A stretch of DNA of 8,903 bases from the NCBI GenBank assembly GCA_910579535.1, contig CAJTUR010000012.1, positions 15,359 to 24,261 on the forward strand, written 5' to 3'. A model generated the notes under the pieces. That model was not told the origin of the DNA, made no database searches, and saw only the letters and a program-made list of their open reading frames with translations. Origin of the DNA: an uncultured Bacilli bacterium (lineage in GTDB: Bacteria > Bacillota_I > Bacilli_A > RF39 > UBA660). Both the position numbers and the translations under genes were made by a program. Below are positions 1 to 6,422 of this stretch, piece by piece (positions within the stretch are counted from its first letter, which is position 1; each line of letters begins with the position of its first letter).

Positions 1-167
1 ATGACATTAAATTCTTGCTTTTCTTCAAAAAAAGCATAGGTTTTAAATAAGGTGATACTTCCTATTATTAAAAGTAGCCCTATGATTGAGTAAGTTAGCT
101 TCTTACTCTTTTTGTTTTTGGTAAACCTTTCTAGTTGGTTATTAGTTTCTAATAACCCCCCCCCCAT
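1..167 (-). CDS. Single-pass membrane protein with a poly-G tract at its start; 3' end outside window
   Basis: I do not recognise the family. The frame is open from the G tract to the window edge. After three glycines comes a polar, Lys-rich stretch (ETNNQLERFTKNKKSKK), then one hydrophobic segment of about 18 residues (YSIIGLLLIIGSITLF), then KTYAFFEEKQEFNV. This suggests a short cytoplasmic N-terminus and an outside domain beyond the window. The ATG at 165-167 touches the G10 tract and is in frame as sequenced, but has only a distant GAAGAG upstream. A second ATG at 187-189 has a good Shine-Dalgarno (GAAAGGA, 199-205, 9 nt spacing). In this 10-G allele it reads 15 codons (MKRIKKTNGGG...) to a TAA at 142-144; with 9 or 12 G it would read into the membrane protein. 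The gene has its own promoter (257-285) and follows tig on the same strand. A tract-length sequencing error is possible. The open frame is secure, the true start is not. Confidence 0.62.
   Translation of the reverse strand, partial: MGGGLLETNNQLERFTKNKKSKKLTYSIIGLLLIIGSITLFKTYAFFEEKQEFNV
137..157. repeat. Perfect 9-bp inverted repeat joined to the G10 tract
   Basis: On the plus strand the arms are GGTTATTAG (137-145) and CTAATAACC (149-157), with a 3-nt loop TTT. The last two bases of the right arm are the first two C of the C10 tract. In the mRNA this is a 9-bp hairpin with an AAA loop directly downstream of the G run, within the first codons of the membrane protein. Confidence 0.7.
156..165 (-). 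repeat. Homopolymeric G10 tract (C10 on the plus strand)
   Basis: Ten consecutive C on the plus strand, read as G10 on the coding strand, begin directly after the AT of an ATG. The surrounding DNA is strongly AT-rich and no comparable G or C run occurs elsewhere in the window. Runs of this length inside the first codons of surface-protein genes are typical slipped-strand phase-variation tracts in other bacteria. That this one varies is an inference. Confidence 0.85.
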
Positions 168-256
168 TCGTCTTTTTAATTCTCTTCATTTTCTTTTTTC
201 CTTTCTTAAGACTTTTTTCTATAACCAAATAAAGTTCTTATCTTATTTGTAATTCA

Positions 257-285
257 ATTATAAGTCACTTACCAGTTTTTGACAA
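257..285 (-). promoter_or_regulatory. Sigma-A-type promoter of the poly-G membrane protein gene
   Basis: On the minus strand, -35 TTGTCA (280-285), a 17-nt spacer and a consensus -10 TATAAT (257-262). Transcription would start near 250, giving a leader of about 60 nt to the ATG at 189 with its GAAAGGA ribosome site. The gene therefore need not depend on tig read-through; I see no clear terminator after tig. Confidence 0.8.
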
Positions 286-301
286 TAAAAAAAGAAGAAA
301 A

Positions 302-1549
302 TTATTCTCCTTTAACAATATTAATTGCATTACGCATTTTTATGTCGTATTTAATGGTTTCTAATCCACCATAAACTTTTAATAGTTCTTCTTTACTGAT
401 TCCATAATTGGTAGCCATTTCTTCTGATTGTTTTTCTGCTTCTTCATCACTAACTTCTATTTTTTCTACTTCTGCTACTTTTTCTAATAAGTAACGGTAT
501 TTGATTCTTTTTGTTGCTTCAGGTTCCATTTGTTTGTGTAAATCTTCATGAGTTAAACCACTAAATTTATAATAATCATCAATTTTTAATCCTTGTCTTT
601 TTAATTGATCTTCAAATTGATGAATCATACGATGAATTTCTTCATCTAAAATTTCTTCATTAATATCAATTTTCATGTTATCGCTTGCTTTAGTTAAACA
701 TTCTTCAATGTATTTATCTTCGACTTCAGCTTCTTTATTTTTTCTTAAACTTTCTTCAATTTTAGCTTCTAAGTCTTTTTCCGTTTTAACCTCTTCATAA
801 CCCAAGTCTAAATAAAAGTCTTCATTTAATTCAGGTAAGATTCTCGTTTTAATTTCATTAATTTTCACTTTAAATAAAACATCTTTATTTTTTAAATCTT
901 CAGTATAATTTTCAGGAAAAGTCAAATTTAATTCTTTTTCATCATTAACCTTTAAACCAATTAAACCTTCTTCAAATCCTGGAATAAATGTATGGCTTCC
1001 AATTTCAAGAGGATAATTTTCTCCACTTCCTCCATTTAGTTCTACGCCATCAACAAAACCATTAAAATTAATGACAACGGTATCTCCGTTTTCAACGGTT
1101 CCTTCTTCTTTTACTTTAATTTCAGCGTATTTATTTCTTAATGCTTCTATTTCACTTTTAATTTCTTCTTTAGAAATTTTGATTTCTTCTTTTTTCACTT
1201 TTAAATTTTTGTATTCACCTAAAGTGACTTCAGGAGCGGTGATTAATGTAAATTCTAAAATACATTCGTTTTCATTAATTGTTTTTACGTTTAAATTGGG
1301 TTCACATGCTGGAATGATTTTTGTTTCTTCTAAAGCTTTTTTATAGCCCATGTCCACTACTTCATCTAAAGCGTCTTTATAAAGCGATTCTATTCCCATT
1401 TTTTTAATAAACATTTCTTTAGGAACGCTTCCTTTTCTAAAGCCATCGATTTTAACGTTTTTGCTTTGCTTTTTAAAAGATTTATCTAAAGCTTTTTGCC
1501 ATTCTTCTCCTTCAATTTTTATTTCTTTTACGATTACATTTTTTTTCAT
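302..1549 (-). CDS. tig: Trigger factor, ribosome-bound chaperone and peptidyl-prolyl isomerase
   Basis: Trigger factor docks beside the ribosomal exit tunnel and shields nascent chains. The 415 residues are near the usual length, with all three parts present. The N-terminal ribosome-binding domain carries the signature loop at residues 36-43 (GFRKGSVP; Ser replaces the common Lys after the second Gly). An FKBP-type isomerase domain follows at about 146-245 (ENGDTVVINFNGFVDG, IGSHTFIPGFEEGLIG). The rest is the helical, Glu/Lys-rich substrate cradle. The start ATG has AAGGAG 6-8 nt upstream, and a promoter lies in the 61-nt gap after greA. In many Bacilli tig is followed by clpX; here the next gene is the poly-G membrane protein. 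The identification is firm. Confidence 0.96.
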   Translation of the reverse strand: MKKNVIVKEIKIEGEEWQKALDKSFKKQSKNVKIDGFRKGSVPKEMFIKKMGIESLYKDALDEVVDMGYKKALEETKIIPACEPNLNVKTINENECILEFTLITAPEVTLGEYKNLKVKKEEIKISKEEIKSEIEALRNKYAEIKVKEEGTVENGDTVVINFNGFVDGVELNGGSGENYPLEIGSHTFIPGFEEGLIGLKVNDEKELNLTFPENYTEDLKNKDVLFKVKINEIKTRILPELNEDFYLDLGYEEVKTEKDLEAKIEESLRKNKEAEVEDKYIEECLTKASDNMKIDINEEILDEEIHRMIHQFEDQLKRQGLKIDDYYKFSGLTHEDLHKQMEPEATKRIKYRYLLEKVAEVEKIEVSDEEAEKQSEEMATNYGISKEELLKVYGGLETIKYDIKMRNAINIVKGE

Positions 1550-1572
1550 AATACTCTCCTTAATCCGAATTT

Positions 1573-1601
1573 ATTATACCTAAGTAATAATAAAAAAGCA
1601 A
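1573..1601 (-). promoter_or_regulatory. Promoter of tig, overlapping the greA terminator
   Basis: A consensus -10 TATAAT (1573-1578) lies 17 nt from TTGCTT (1596-1601), a -35 matching the consensus mainly in TTG. The -35 is the descending arm of the greA terminator hairpin. The predicted start near 1566 leaves a leader of under 20 nt that holds little more than the AAGGAG ribosome site. Confidence 0.6.
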
Positions 1602-1612
1602 ATAAATTGCTT
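1591..1612 (-). terminator. Rho-independent terminator after greA
   Basis: On the minus strand, AAGCAA (1607-1612), a 5-nt loop and TTGCTT (1596-1601) form a 6-bp stem followed by a T run (to 1592). The hairpin begins inside the greA stop codon (1611-1613). The stem is short, so termination may be incomplete. Confidence 0.6.
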
Positions 1613-2078
1613 ATTCTATATTGGTTACTACTATGGTAAAGTTTCCATTTGGTGTTGACACTTCGACTTTTTCGCCTTTTTTATGTCCTAAAATAGCTTT
1701 ACCAATTGGACTTTCATTTGAAATTTTATTGGCAAACGGATCGGCTTCTAAAGAACCTACGATTTTATATTCTTCGCTTTCTCCATCTTCATATGTAATG
1801 GTTACTGTATTTCCAACACTTACTCTATCTTTGCTACTTGCATCAGCAATCGTACTATGTTCTAATTTAAATTCTAATTCTTTAATTCTTGCTTCTACTT
1901 GTGCTTGTTCGTTACGAGCGGCATCGTAGTCAGAATTTTCTGATAAATCTCCTAGAGCTCTAGCTTCTTTTAAGGCTTTAATCACTTCAGGTCTTCTTTT
2001 GGTTTTTAATTCATTTAATTCTGTTTCTAATTCTAAATAGCCTTCAGCTGTAAGCATAATATTATCAATTTGTTTCAT
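1611..2078 (-). CDS. greA: Transcript cleavage factor GreA
   Basis: GreA enters the RNA polymerase secondary channel and stimulates cleavage of backtracked RNA. The 155 residues match the family. An N-terminal coiled-coil hairpin (about 1-77) carries the tip motif GDLSENSDYDAA, with acidic residues D44 and E47. A C-terminal FKBP-like domain follows, with SPIGKAILGHKKGEKVEV. The start chosen is the ATG at 2076-2078, with GAAGGTGG about 10 nt upstream. An upstream in-frame start would add 21 non-homologous residues overlapping trhP2. A likely own promoter lies at the end of trhP2, and a terminator overlaps the stop. In B. subtilis udk sits between the U32 genes and greA; here it is absent. Confidence 0.96.
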   Translation of the reverse strand: MKQIDNIMLTAEGYLELETELNELKTKRRPEVIKALKEARALGDLSENSDYDAARNEQAQVEARIKELEFKLEHSTIADASSKDRVSVGNTVTITYEDGESEEYKIVGSLEADPFANKISNESPIGKAILGHKKGEKVEVSTPNGNFTIVVTNIE

Positions 2079-2112
2079 AAAAAAAATTCCACCTTCTAAA
2101 AAATACCAATTA

Positions 2113-2141
2113 AGGATACTATAAAAAGTTTTGTTTGTCAA
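2113..2141 (-). promoter_or_regulatory. Probable greA promoter at the end of trhP2
   Basis: A consensus -35 TTGACA (2136-2141) is spaced 17 nt from TATCCT (2113-2118, 4 of 6 matches). It spans the last codons and stop of trhP2 and would start RNA near 2106, about 28 nt before the greA ATG. It would let greA be made independently of the long run. Confidence 0.5.
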
Positions 2142-3318
2142 ATACTTTTAATCGCATCATATCGTATTTATTTACTTTCTGTTTTATTTCTAATTTTATT
2201 ATCATTTGAGGGTGATTGGCCACCTCAATTTCTTCCATTTTTTCATTGTATATTTTATTCACTTTATAAGAAAAGGTTTCTATTTTCGGTCCAAAAAACT
2301 CGACTTCTGTTCCTTTTTCAAAGTAATTTCTTTGTTCTATCGTTACGATGTTTGTTTTCTCGTCGTAGTCTAAAACCATTCCTAAAAAGTCTTGATTACT
2401 GACTTCATCTCTTCCTAAAAAGTATTGTTCTTCGTTTGTCGGAAGTTTATTAATAAATTGAGGCGTTGATTCTCTGTTTGCACAACGATTTAAAATACTC
2501 AAGTAATACTTTACTTCTTGTTTGGTTAAACTCTTTTCTTTTATTTTATCGATTAGTCTTCGATAGACTAAAATAACCGTTGCAATGTAATAGATTCCAC
2601 GCATTCGTCCTTCAACTTTAAATGAGTTCACCCCTACATTTATCATCTTTTCTATATATTCAACTAAGTTTAAATCTTTTGGGGTCATACTAAAAGGAAT
2701 CGTACTTTCTGGATAATCAAAGGTCCAACGACAAATTTGAGCACACCCTCCCCGATTGGAATCCCGATTCGTACAATAATTAGAAAGAACGCAACGGCCA
2801 GAAAAACTAGTGCACATCGCTCCATGAATGAAGCATTCTAATTCTAATCCTGTCTTTTTTTTAATGTCTTCAATATCACTTAATGAAGCTTCTCTTGCTA
2901 AAACAAGACGCGTGACACCTAAATTTTTATAAAATAAAGCTGCTTCTGCATTTAAGACGCTTGCTTGTGTTGAGATATGCACTTCAAATGAACAGTTTAA
3001 ACTTTTGGCTTTTTTTATGACATGAATGTCGCTTGCAATAATGGCATCAATGCCAATTTCACTTAAATCTAATAAATACGCTTCTAAACCTTCTAGTTCT
3101 TCTTCATGAAAAATAATATTTACAGTAATGTAAATTTTTTTATTTAAGTCATGGGCTATTTTTGTGGCTTCTTTTATTTCTTCTAGAGTAAAATTGTTAG
3201 CGTTGGCACGTAGTCCAAACCTTTTTCCAGAACAATACACCGCATCCGCACCATATAAATAAGCAAATTTAAGTTTTTCAATGTCTCCAGCTGGAGCTAA
3301 TAATTCTACTTTTTGCAT
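2119..3318 (-). CDS. trhP2: U32-family tRNA U34 hydroxylation protein, YrrO/TrhP2 type
   Basis: Members of the former peptidase U32 family related to E. coli TrhP (YegQ) and B. subtilis YrrN/YrrO are needed for prephenate-dependent 5-hydroxylation of the tRNA wobble uridine. The N-terminus (VELLAPAGDIEKLKFAYLYG) and GADAVY are typical. Residues 161-179 match the U32 signature E-x-F-x2-G-A-M-C-x4-G-x-C-x-L-S, with C169 and C176. C182, C192, C196 and C279 follow; C169, C176, C192 and one later Cys could hold the Fe-S cluster known from U32 relatives. The C-terminal part (about 300-399) is the usual beta-rich U32 extension. The ATG overlaps the end of trhP1 by 13 nt. The 399-residue length fits YrrO-type proteins. 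Function is by homology; protease activity is unlikely. Confidence 0.9.
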   Translation of the reverse strand: MQKVELLAPAGDIEKLKFAYLYGADAVYCSGKRFGLRANANNFTLEEIKEATKIAHDLNKKIYITVNIIFHEEELEGLEAYLLDLSEIGIDAIIASDIHVIKKAKSLNCSFEVHISTQASVLNAEAALFYKNLGVTRLVLAREASLSDIEDIKKKTGLELECFIHGAMCTSFSGRCVLSNYCTNRDSNRGGCAQICRWTFDYPESTIPFSMTPKDLNLVEYIEKMINVGVNSFKVEGRMRGIYYIATVILVYRRLIDKIKEKSLTKQEVKYYLSILNRCANRESTPQFINKLPTNEEQYFLGRDEVSNQDFLGMVLDYDEKTNIVTIEQRNYFEKGTEVEFFGPKIETFSYKVNKIYNEKMEEIEVANHPQMIIKLEIKQKVNKYDMMRLKVFDKQNFL

Positions 3319-4097
3319 TCATTCATCTCTTTCAAACGGTAATAAGTTTTTTTGTTTAAAAAGCCTGATTCGGTTTTTTCTATTTTTTCTTTATTTATTA
3401 TTTTTATAATGTCTTCTTTAGTTAAATTTAAACCATTGATGTAATAAAATTCAATCTTTTCGTGTTCAATGTTGCGATAATCTAAAAAGGTGTCTTTATA
3501 AAAAACCGTTCCATATTCGTTTTCCACTATATGAAAAGGATTTTTAGAAATGTTTTCAAAAAGCACCTGTTCATTTTTCAATTCTAAACCAAATTCGGTT
3601 TGAAAATTCGTGAGTAAGCGACGCCTTGAACACATGACTTCTACCATTCCAAAATAAGGCAAGACTAAAGGCTTTTTGGCTTCAGTTAAAATCGTTTTTA
3701 TTTCTTCTTCAGTGATATCGGTACTTATTAAAACACTGTCTACGTATTCTAAATAATCATTAATTGACGCTTTATTTGTGGTGTTATGGTTGTTCATATA
3801 AATCAGTTTTACTTGAAGATTTAATTCTTTAGCTATTGAAATCAGTCCTAAATCATTAAAGCCTATCCCCACTATATTTTGGCTTAAGTTTTTTAATTTT
3901 TCTTTTAAGCTAGAGCTACTTTCTTTGTCAAGTGTGCGGTTAATGTACAAATACGCCTCTTCTGTTTTTATTTCTGAGATTTTAAAAACGTCTTGAAAAC
4001 CTACACTATACCCTTCTATAGGAAAAAGAAAGTTAAGGTTCTTAACTTTCAACTCTAATAAATCTTTTGTAACGGCTAGTAAATATTTATTTTTCAT
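3306..4097 (-). CDS. trhP1: Short, divergent U32-family protein, YrrN/TrhP1 type
   Basis: Position between trmR and the long U32 gene, together with the C-terminal GFLNKKTYYRLKE, fits the YrrN-like partner in wobble uridine hydroxylation. It is 263 residues, shorter than I recall for YrrN (about 300), and divergent: the usual GADA-type motif near residue 25 is replaced by EGYSVGFQD. Only two cysteines are present, C156 in VMCSRRR and C261 near the end, so it cannot hold a four-Cys Fe-S cluster on its own. The ATG at 4095-4097 overlaps trmR by 11 nt and aligns with the expected N-terminus (MKNKYLLAV); a GTG at 4113-4115 would add six residues. The Shine-Dalgarno is weak, so translational coupling to trmR is likely. 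A perfect hairpin lies in its early codons. Exact role uncertain. Confidence 0.8.
   Translation of the reverse strand: MKNKYLLAVTKDLLELKVKNLNFLFPIEGYSVGFQDVFKISEIKTEEAYLYINRTLDKESSSSLKEKLKNLSQNIVGIGFNDLGLISIAKELNLQVKLIYMNNHNTTNKASINDYLEYVDSVLISTDITEEEIKTILTEAKKPLVLPYFGMVEVMCSRRRLLTNFQTEFGLELKNEQVLFENISKNPFHIVENEYGTVFYKDTFLDYRNIEHEKIEFYYINGLNLTKEDIIKIINKEKIEKTESGFLNKKTYYRLKEMNECKK
4028..4050. repeat. Perfect 10-bp inverted repeat inside the start of trhP1
   Basis: GAAAGTTAAG (4028-4037), loop GTT, CTTAACTTTC (4041-4050). The transcript would form a 10-bp stem with a 3-nt loop about 50 nt after the trhP1 ATG. No T run follows on the transcribed strand, so it is not a standard terminator. Confidence 0.55.
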
Positions 4098-4680
4098 TTT
4101 TTCTTTTACTAACACTTATACCATCACCTATATCAATAAATTCTGTTTCAAATTCTTCATTCGATTTTAAAAATTCAATATAACTCTCTATTTTATCCAC
4201 AATGCCTCTTAAGTTTTTGCTATCAATGGTTTCTTTTTTTCCTACATATCCATGAAATTTTAGGTTGTCGGTGATAATGACACCACCTTCTGCTAAAAAG
4301 AATTTAAATTTTTCAAAAAACTTTTTATATTGACCTTTAGCGGCGTCAATAAAGATTAAATCGTAACTCACTCCCGTTAAATTGACTTCTAATGCGTCTT
4401 GAAACACCACGTTTACTTCTTTGTCAAATCCACATTTTTTGACGTTTTTAAGACATTCCATGTATCTCGTTTCGTCTCTTTCAATCGTGGTTACTTTTAC
4501 ATCTTTACTACTTGATGCCATTAAAATAGCTGAGTACCCAATTGCACTACCAATTTCTAAGATGTTTTTTACATTATTACTTTTTATATATTTCATAATA
4601 TAAGCAATGGAATCTTTTTCAATAATTGGAACATTTTTATCTTTTGCGTATTGTTCCATTTCTAAAATATACTGTTTCAT
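4087..4680 (-). CDS. trmR: tRNA 5-hydroxyuridine O-methyltransferase TrmR (YrrM type)
   Basis: TrmR of B. subtilis (YrrM) methylates 5-hydroxyuridine at tRNA position 34 to 5-methoxyuridine, using SAM and a divalent metal. The 197 residues have the class I O-methyltransferase core of the COMT-like family. Motif I is LEIGSAIGYSA (41-51), an acidic residue for the SAM ribose is E67 in TIERD, and metal-site residues are D112 in IFIDAAKGQ and D138-N139 in ITDN. AAGGAG overlaps the mltG stop and sits about 10 nt before the ATG. The two U32 genes that would supply the hydroxylated substrate follow directly with overlaps, which supports this over a small-molecule methyltransferase. The family call is firm and the substrate is inferred from context. 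Confidence 0.9.
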   Translation of the reverse strand: MKQYILEMEQYAKDKNVPIIEKDSIAYIMKYIKSNNVKNILEIGSAIGYSAILMASSSKDVKVTTIERDETRYMECLKNVKKCGFDKEVNVVFQDALEVNLTGVSYDLIFIDAAKGQYKKFFEKFKFFLAEGGVIITDNLKFHGYVGKKETIDSKNLRGIVDKIESYIEFLKSNEEFETEFIDIGDGISVSKRKNEK

Positions 4681-4694
4681 TTTTTTCTAACTCC

Positions 4695-5744
4695 TTAGTT
4701 TGTTGCACATATTGTTTTTAATTCTCGAGCTTTTTTAGAATGTTCCATTAAATCTACGTTAAAAAAGTTCTCTCCTGTACAGGTATTGGCAACAAAATAA
4801 ATATATTCGGTATCACTTGGATGTAAAACGGCATTTATAGCTTCGATGGATGGATTTCCTATAGGTCCAACTGGTAATTTTCCAGCCATTCCCGCATCGA
4901 CTCTTCTTGTGTTATAAGGGCTCATTGCAAGATAGTTTACGTTTTTATTTTCCATTATAGCCACATATTTCGCCGTGGTGTCCATACCAAGAGTCATTCC
5001 CAGTTCTAGTCTTTTATAAATCACTTGGGCAAATTTTGCACGATCATCGGCATTTACTCCCTCTAGCTCTACAATAGAAGCCATAGTAAGAACGTCATGC
5101 ATCGAATAATTGCTGTTATTTAAATCCACAGTAGATAATTTTGCTTTTGTGTTGTCTAACATTTTAATGATTAAATCTTTTAGACTGGCATTTTCTAATA
5201 TTTCATAGGTGTCTGGATATAAATAACCTTCAAGTGCATAATAGATATTATCATTTAATATCTCATTTGTCAAAAAATCGTATTTTTCGATTAGGTTATT
5301 TAGAAAGTCTTTATCGTTTAAAGTGGCTTTTATTTCTTCTTCATTTAAATGCATCTCTTCTTTTACAAGGGTTATAAAATCTTTCATATTTTTACCTTCG
5401 ATAAATTTAATGGTCTTTGTTTTAATTAAAACGTCTCCTTTGTTTATTTTCTCAATGATTTCTTTAGGATTCATATTACGATCTAACTCATAATTTCCAG
5501 CTTGTAAATTTAGGTCTTTATTAAAATATAAATAAACTAATAAAGCGTTTTTACTTCTTATTAACCCCGCATTTTTTAATTGATTTACAATTTCTATTTT
5601 ACTTGCACCTGATTTAACAATAAATTCAACCTTTTGGCTTTCTTTACTGACTTTGGTCATTCCATACCCATAAATGCCAAGACAAAGAGCACTAATGATT
5701 AATAAAACTAAAATGATAATGATGATTAATTTACTTTTCTTCAT
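4695..5744 (-). CDS. mltG: Endolytic peptidoglycan transglycosylase MltG (YceG-like)
   Basis: MltG cuts nascent glycan strands at the membrane and acts as a glycan terminase. Residues about 5-27 are a single hydrophobic anchor with no Cys lipobox; the rest is extracytoplasmic. Visible family motifs are EGYLYPDTYE (172-181), the catalytic Glu in MASIVE (E226), SPYNTR (275-280) and KLPVGPIGNPS (289-299). The 349 residues are typical of Bacilli. The start chosen is the ATG at 5742-5744, because GAAGGA lies 8 nt upstream; an ATG at 5751-5753 would add three residues but touches the ribosome site. The gene overlaps the DUF1292 gene by 14 nt and is 14 nt from trmR. Confidence 0.95.
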   Translation of the reverse strand: MKKSKLIIIIILVLLIISALCLGIYGYGMTKVSKESQKVEFIVKSGASKIEIVNQLKNAGLIRSKNALLVYLYFNKDLNLQAGNYELDRNMNPKEIIEKINKGDVLIKTKTIKFIEGKNMKDFITLVKEEMHLNEEEIKATLNDKDFLNNLIEKYDFLTNEILNDNIYYALEGYLYPDTYEILENASLKDLIIKMLDNTKAKLSTVDLNNSNYSMHDVLTMASIVELEGVNADDRAKFAQVIYKRLELGMTLGMDTTAKYVAIMENKNVNYLAMSPYNTRRVDAGMAGKLPVGPIGNPSIEAINAVLHPSDTEYIYFVANTCTGENFFNVDLMEHSKKARELKTICATN

Positions 5745-6006
5745 TTTTTTCATCCTTCAATTTGCTTAAAAAAGTTTCAATGGTGTTCCACTCTTCTTCC
5801 GTTTCAATTGGCAATAAATCTTTACTCGTTCCTGATTTATCGTAAGTGTTGGCGTACACTTTTAAGCGCCCATTTTCTTTTGTGTTATCCGTATAAACTA
5901 AATAACTTTTATTGGTTTCATTAGAATCAAATTTAAATATGATTTCATATGTTTTTATTTTTCCTTTTTCATCTTTAGCGGTAAATACGCTTTTATTGGT
6001 ATCCAC
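5731..6006 (-). CDS. DUF1292 family small protein (YrzB-like)
   Basis: The cellular role of this family is unknown. The 91 residues fit its length and pattern: an acidic beta-rich start, SYLVYTDNT near residue 34, LKVYANTYDKSG, and a conserved-looking end LLPIETEEEWNTIETFLSKL (about 64-83). It begins with GTG (6004-6006), preceded by AGGGA 7 nt upstream within the end of ruvX; no ATG is close. It lies 2 nt after ruvX and overlaps mltG by 14 nt. The ireB-ruvX-DUF1292 order is characteristic of Firmicutes and supports the call. Confidence 0.88.
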   Translation of the reverse strand: MDTNKSVFTAKDEKGKIKTYEIIFKFDSNETNKSYLVYTDNTKENGRLKVYANTYDKSGTSKDLLPIETEEEWNTIETFLSKLKDEKNEEK

Positions 6007-6008
6007 TT

Positions 6009-6422
6009 TTAATCCCTACTTTCTTTTAAATATGTGTCTAATATAATTGAAGCCGCGTAAGCGTCTATGACTTTTTTTCTTTTTTCTCGACTCATATCGG
6101 TGGCTATTAATATTTTTTCTGCTTCAATGGTCGATAATCTTTCATCAATTAGTATAATGGGTAATTTAAAATTTTTTTCAAGTAACTCTTTAAATTGATT
6201 GGTTCTTTCAATGGCCAATCCTAAGCTGTTATTCATATTTTTAGGGTACCCTAAAATTAATTTTTCAATCTTTTTAGATTCGATTAACGTTGTTAATTCA
6301 GGCAAAACGTCCTCTATTTTTTTGAATGTTAGCGTCTTATAGGGGCTTGCTATGGTGTTGGTTTTGTCACTTAGGGCTAAGCCTAAGGTTTTGGTCCCTA
6401 AATCCAATCCTAAAAGACTCAT
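6009..6422 (-). CDS. ruvX: YqgF/RuvX family RNase H-fold nuclease
   Basis: The family is described as a Holliday junction resolvase homologue and, in E. coli, as a nuclease in 16S rRNA 5'-end maturation. The 137 residues match its usual length. The acidic active-site residues are visible: D7 in LLGLDLGTKTLGLALSD, E94 in LIDERLST, and D120 in VIDAYAAS. The LILGYPKNMNN motif (55-64) is typical. The ATG overlaps the ireB stop as ATGA, with GGAG about 11 nt upstream, and the DUF1292 gene follows after 2 nt. Confidence 0.95.
   Translation of the reverse strand: MSLLGLDLGTKTLGLALSDKTNTIASPYKTLTFKKIEDVLPELTTLIESKKIEKLILGYPKNMNNSLGLAIERTNQFKELLEKNFKLPIILIDERLSTIEAEKILIATDMSREKRKKVIDAYAASIILDTYLKESRD

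Noticed and set aside
137..165. The hairpin plus homopolymer read as a terminator
   Set aside because: The run next to the stem is G/C, not T, and it lies at the start of a reading frame.
1071..1346. Plus-strand open frame inside tig
   Set aside because: It lies fully antisense to a firmly identified gene, and its hydrophobic Ser/Phe-rich product is what the complement of Glu/Lys-rich codons gives.
1621..1929. Plus-strand open frame inside greA
   Set aside because: It is antisense to greA with no family resemblance; the composition is that of a shadow frame.
2079..2141. A 21-residue N-terminal extension of greA
   Set aside because: It would overlap the end of trhP2 and has no GreA homology; the ATG at 2076-2078 has a good ribosome site and gives the family N-terminus.
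2119..4097. The U32 genes as secreted collagenases/proteases
   Set aside because: Neither has a signal peptide, and the linkage to trmR fits the tRNA hydroxylation role of the family.
4421..4603. Plus-strand open frame inside trmR
   Set aside because: It is antisense to the methyltransferase core and has no ribosome site or known motif.
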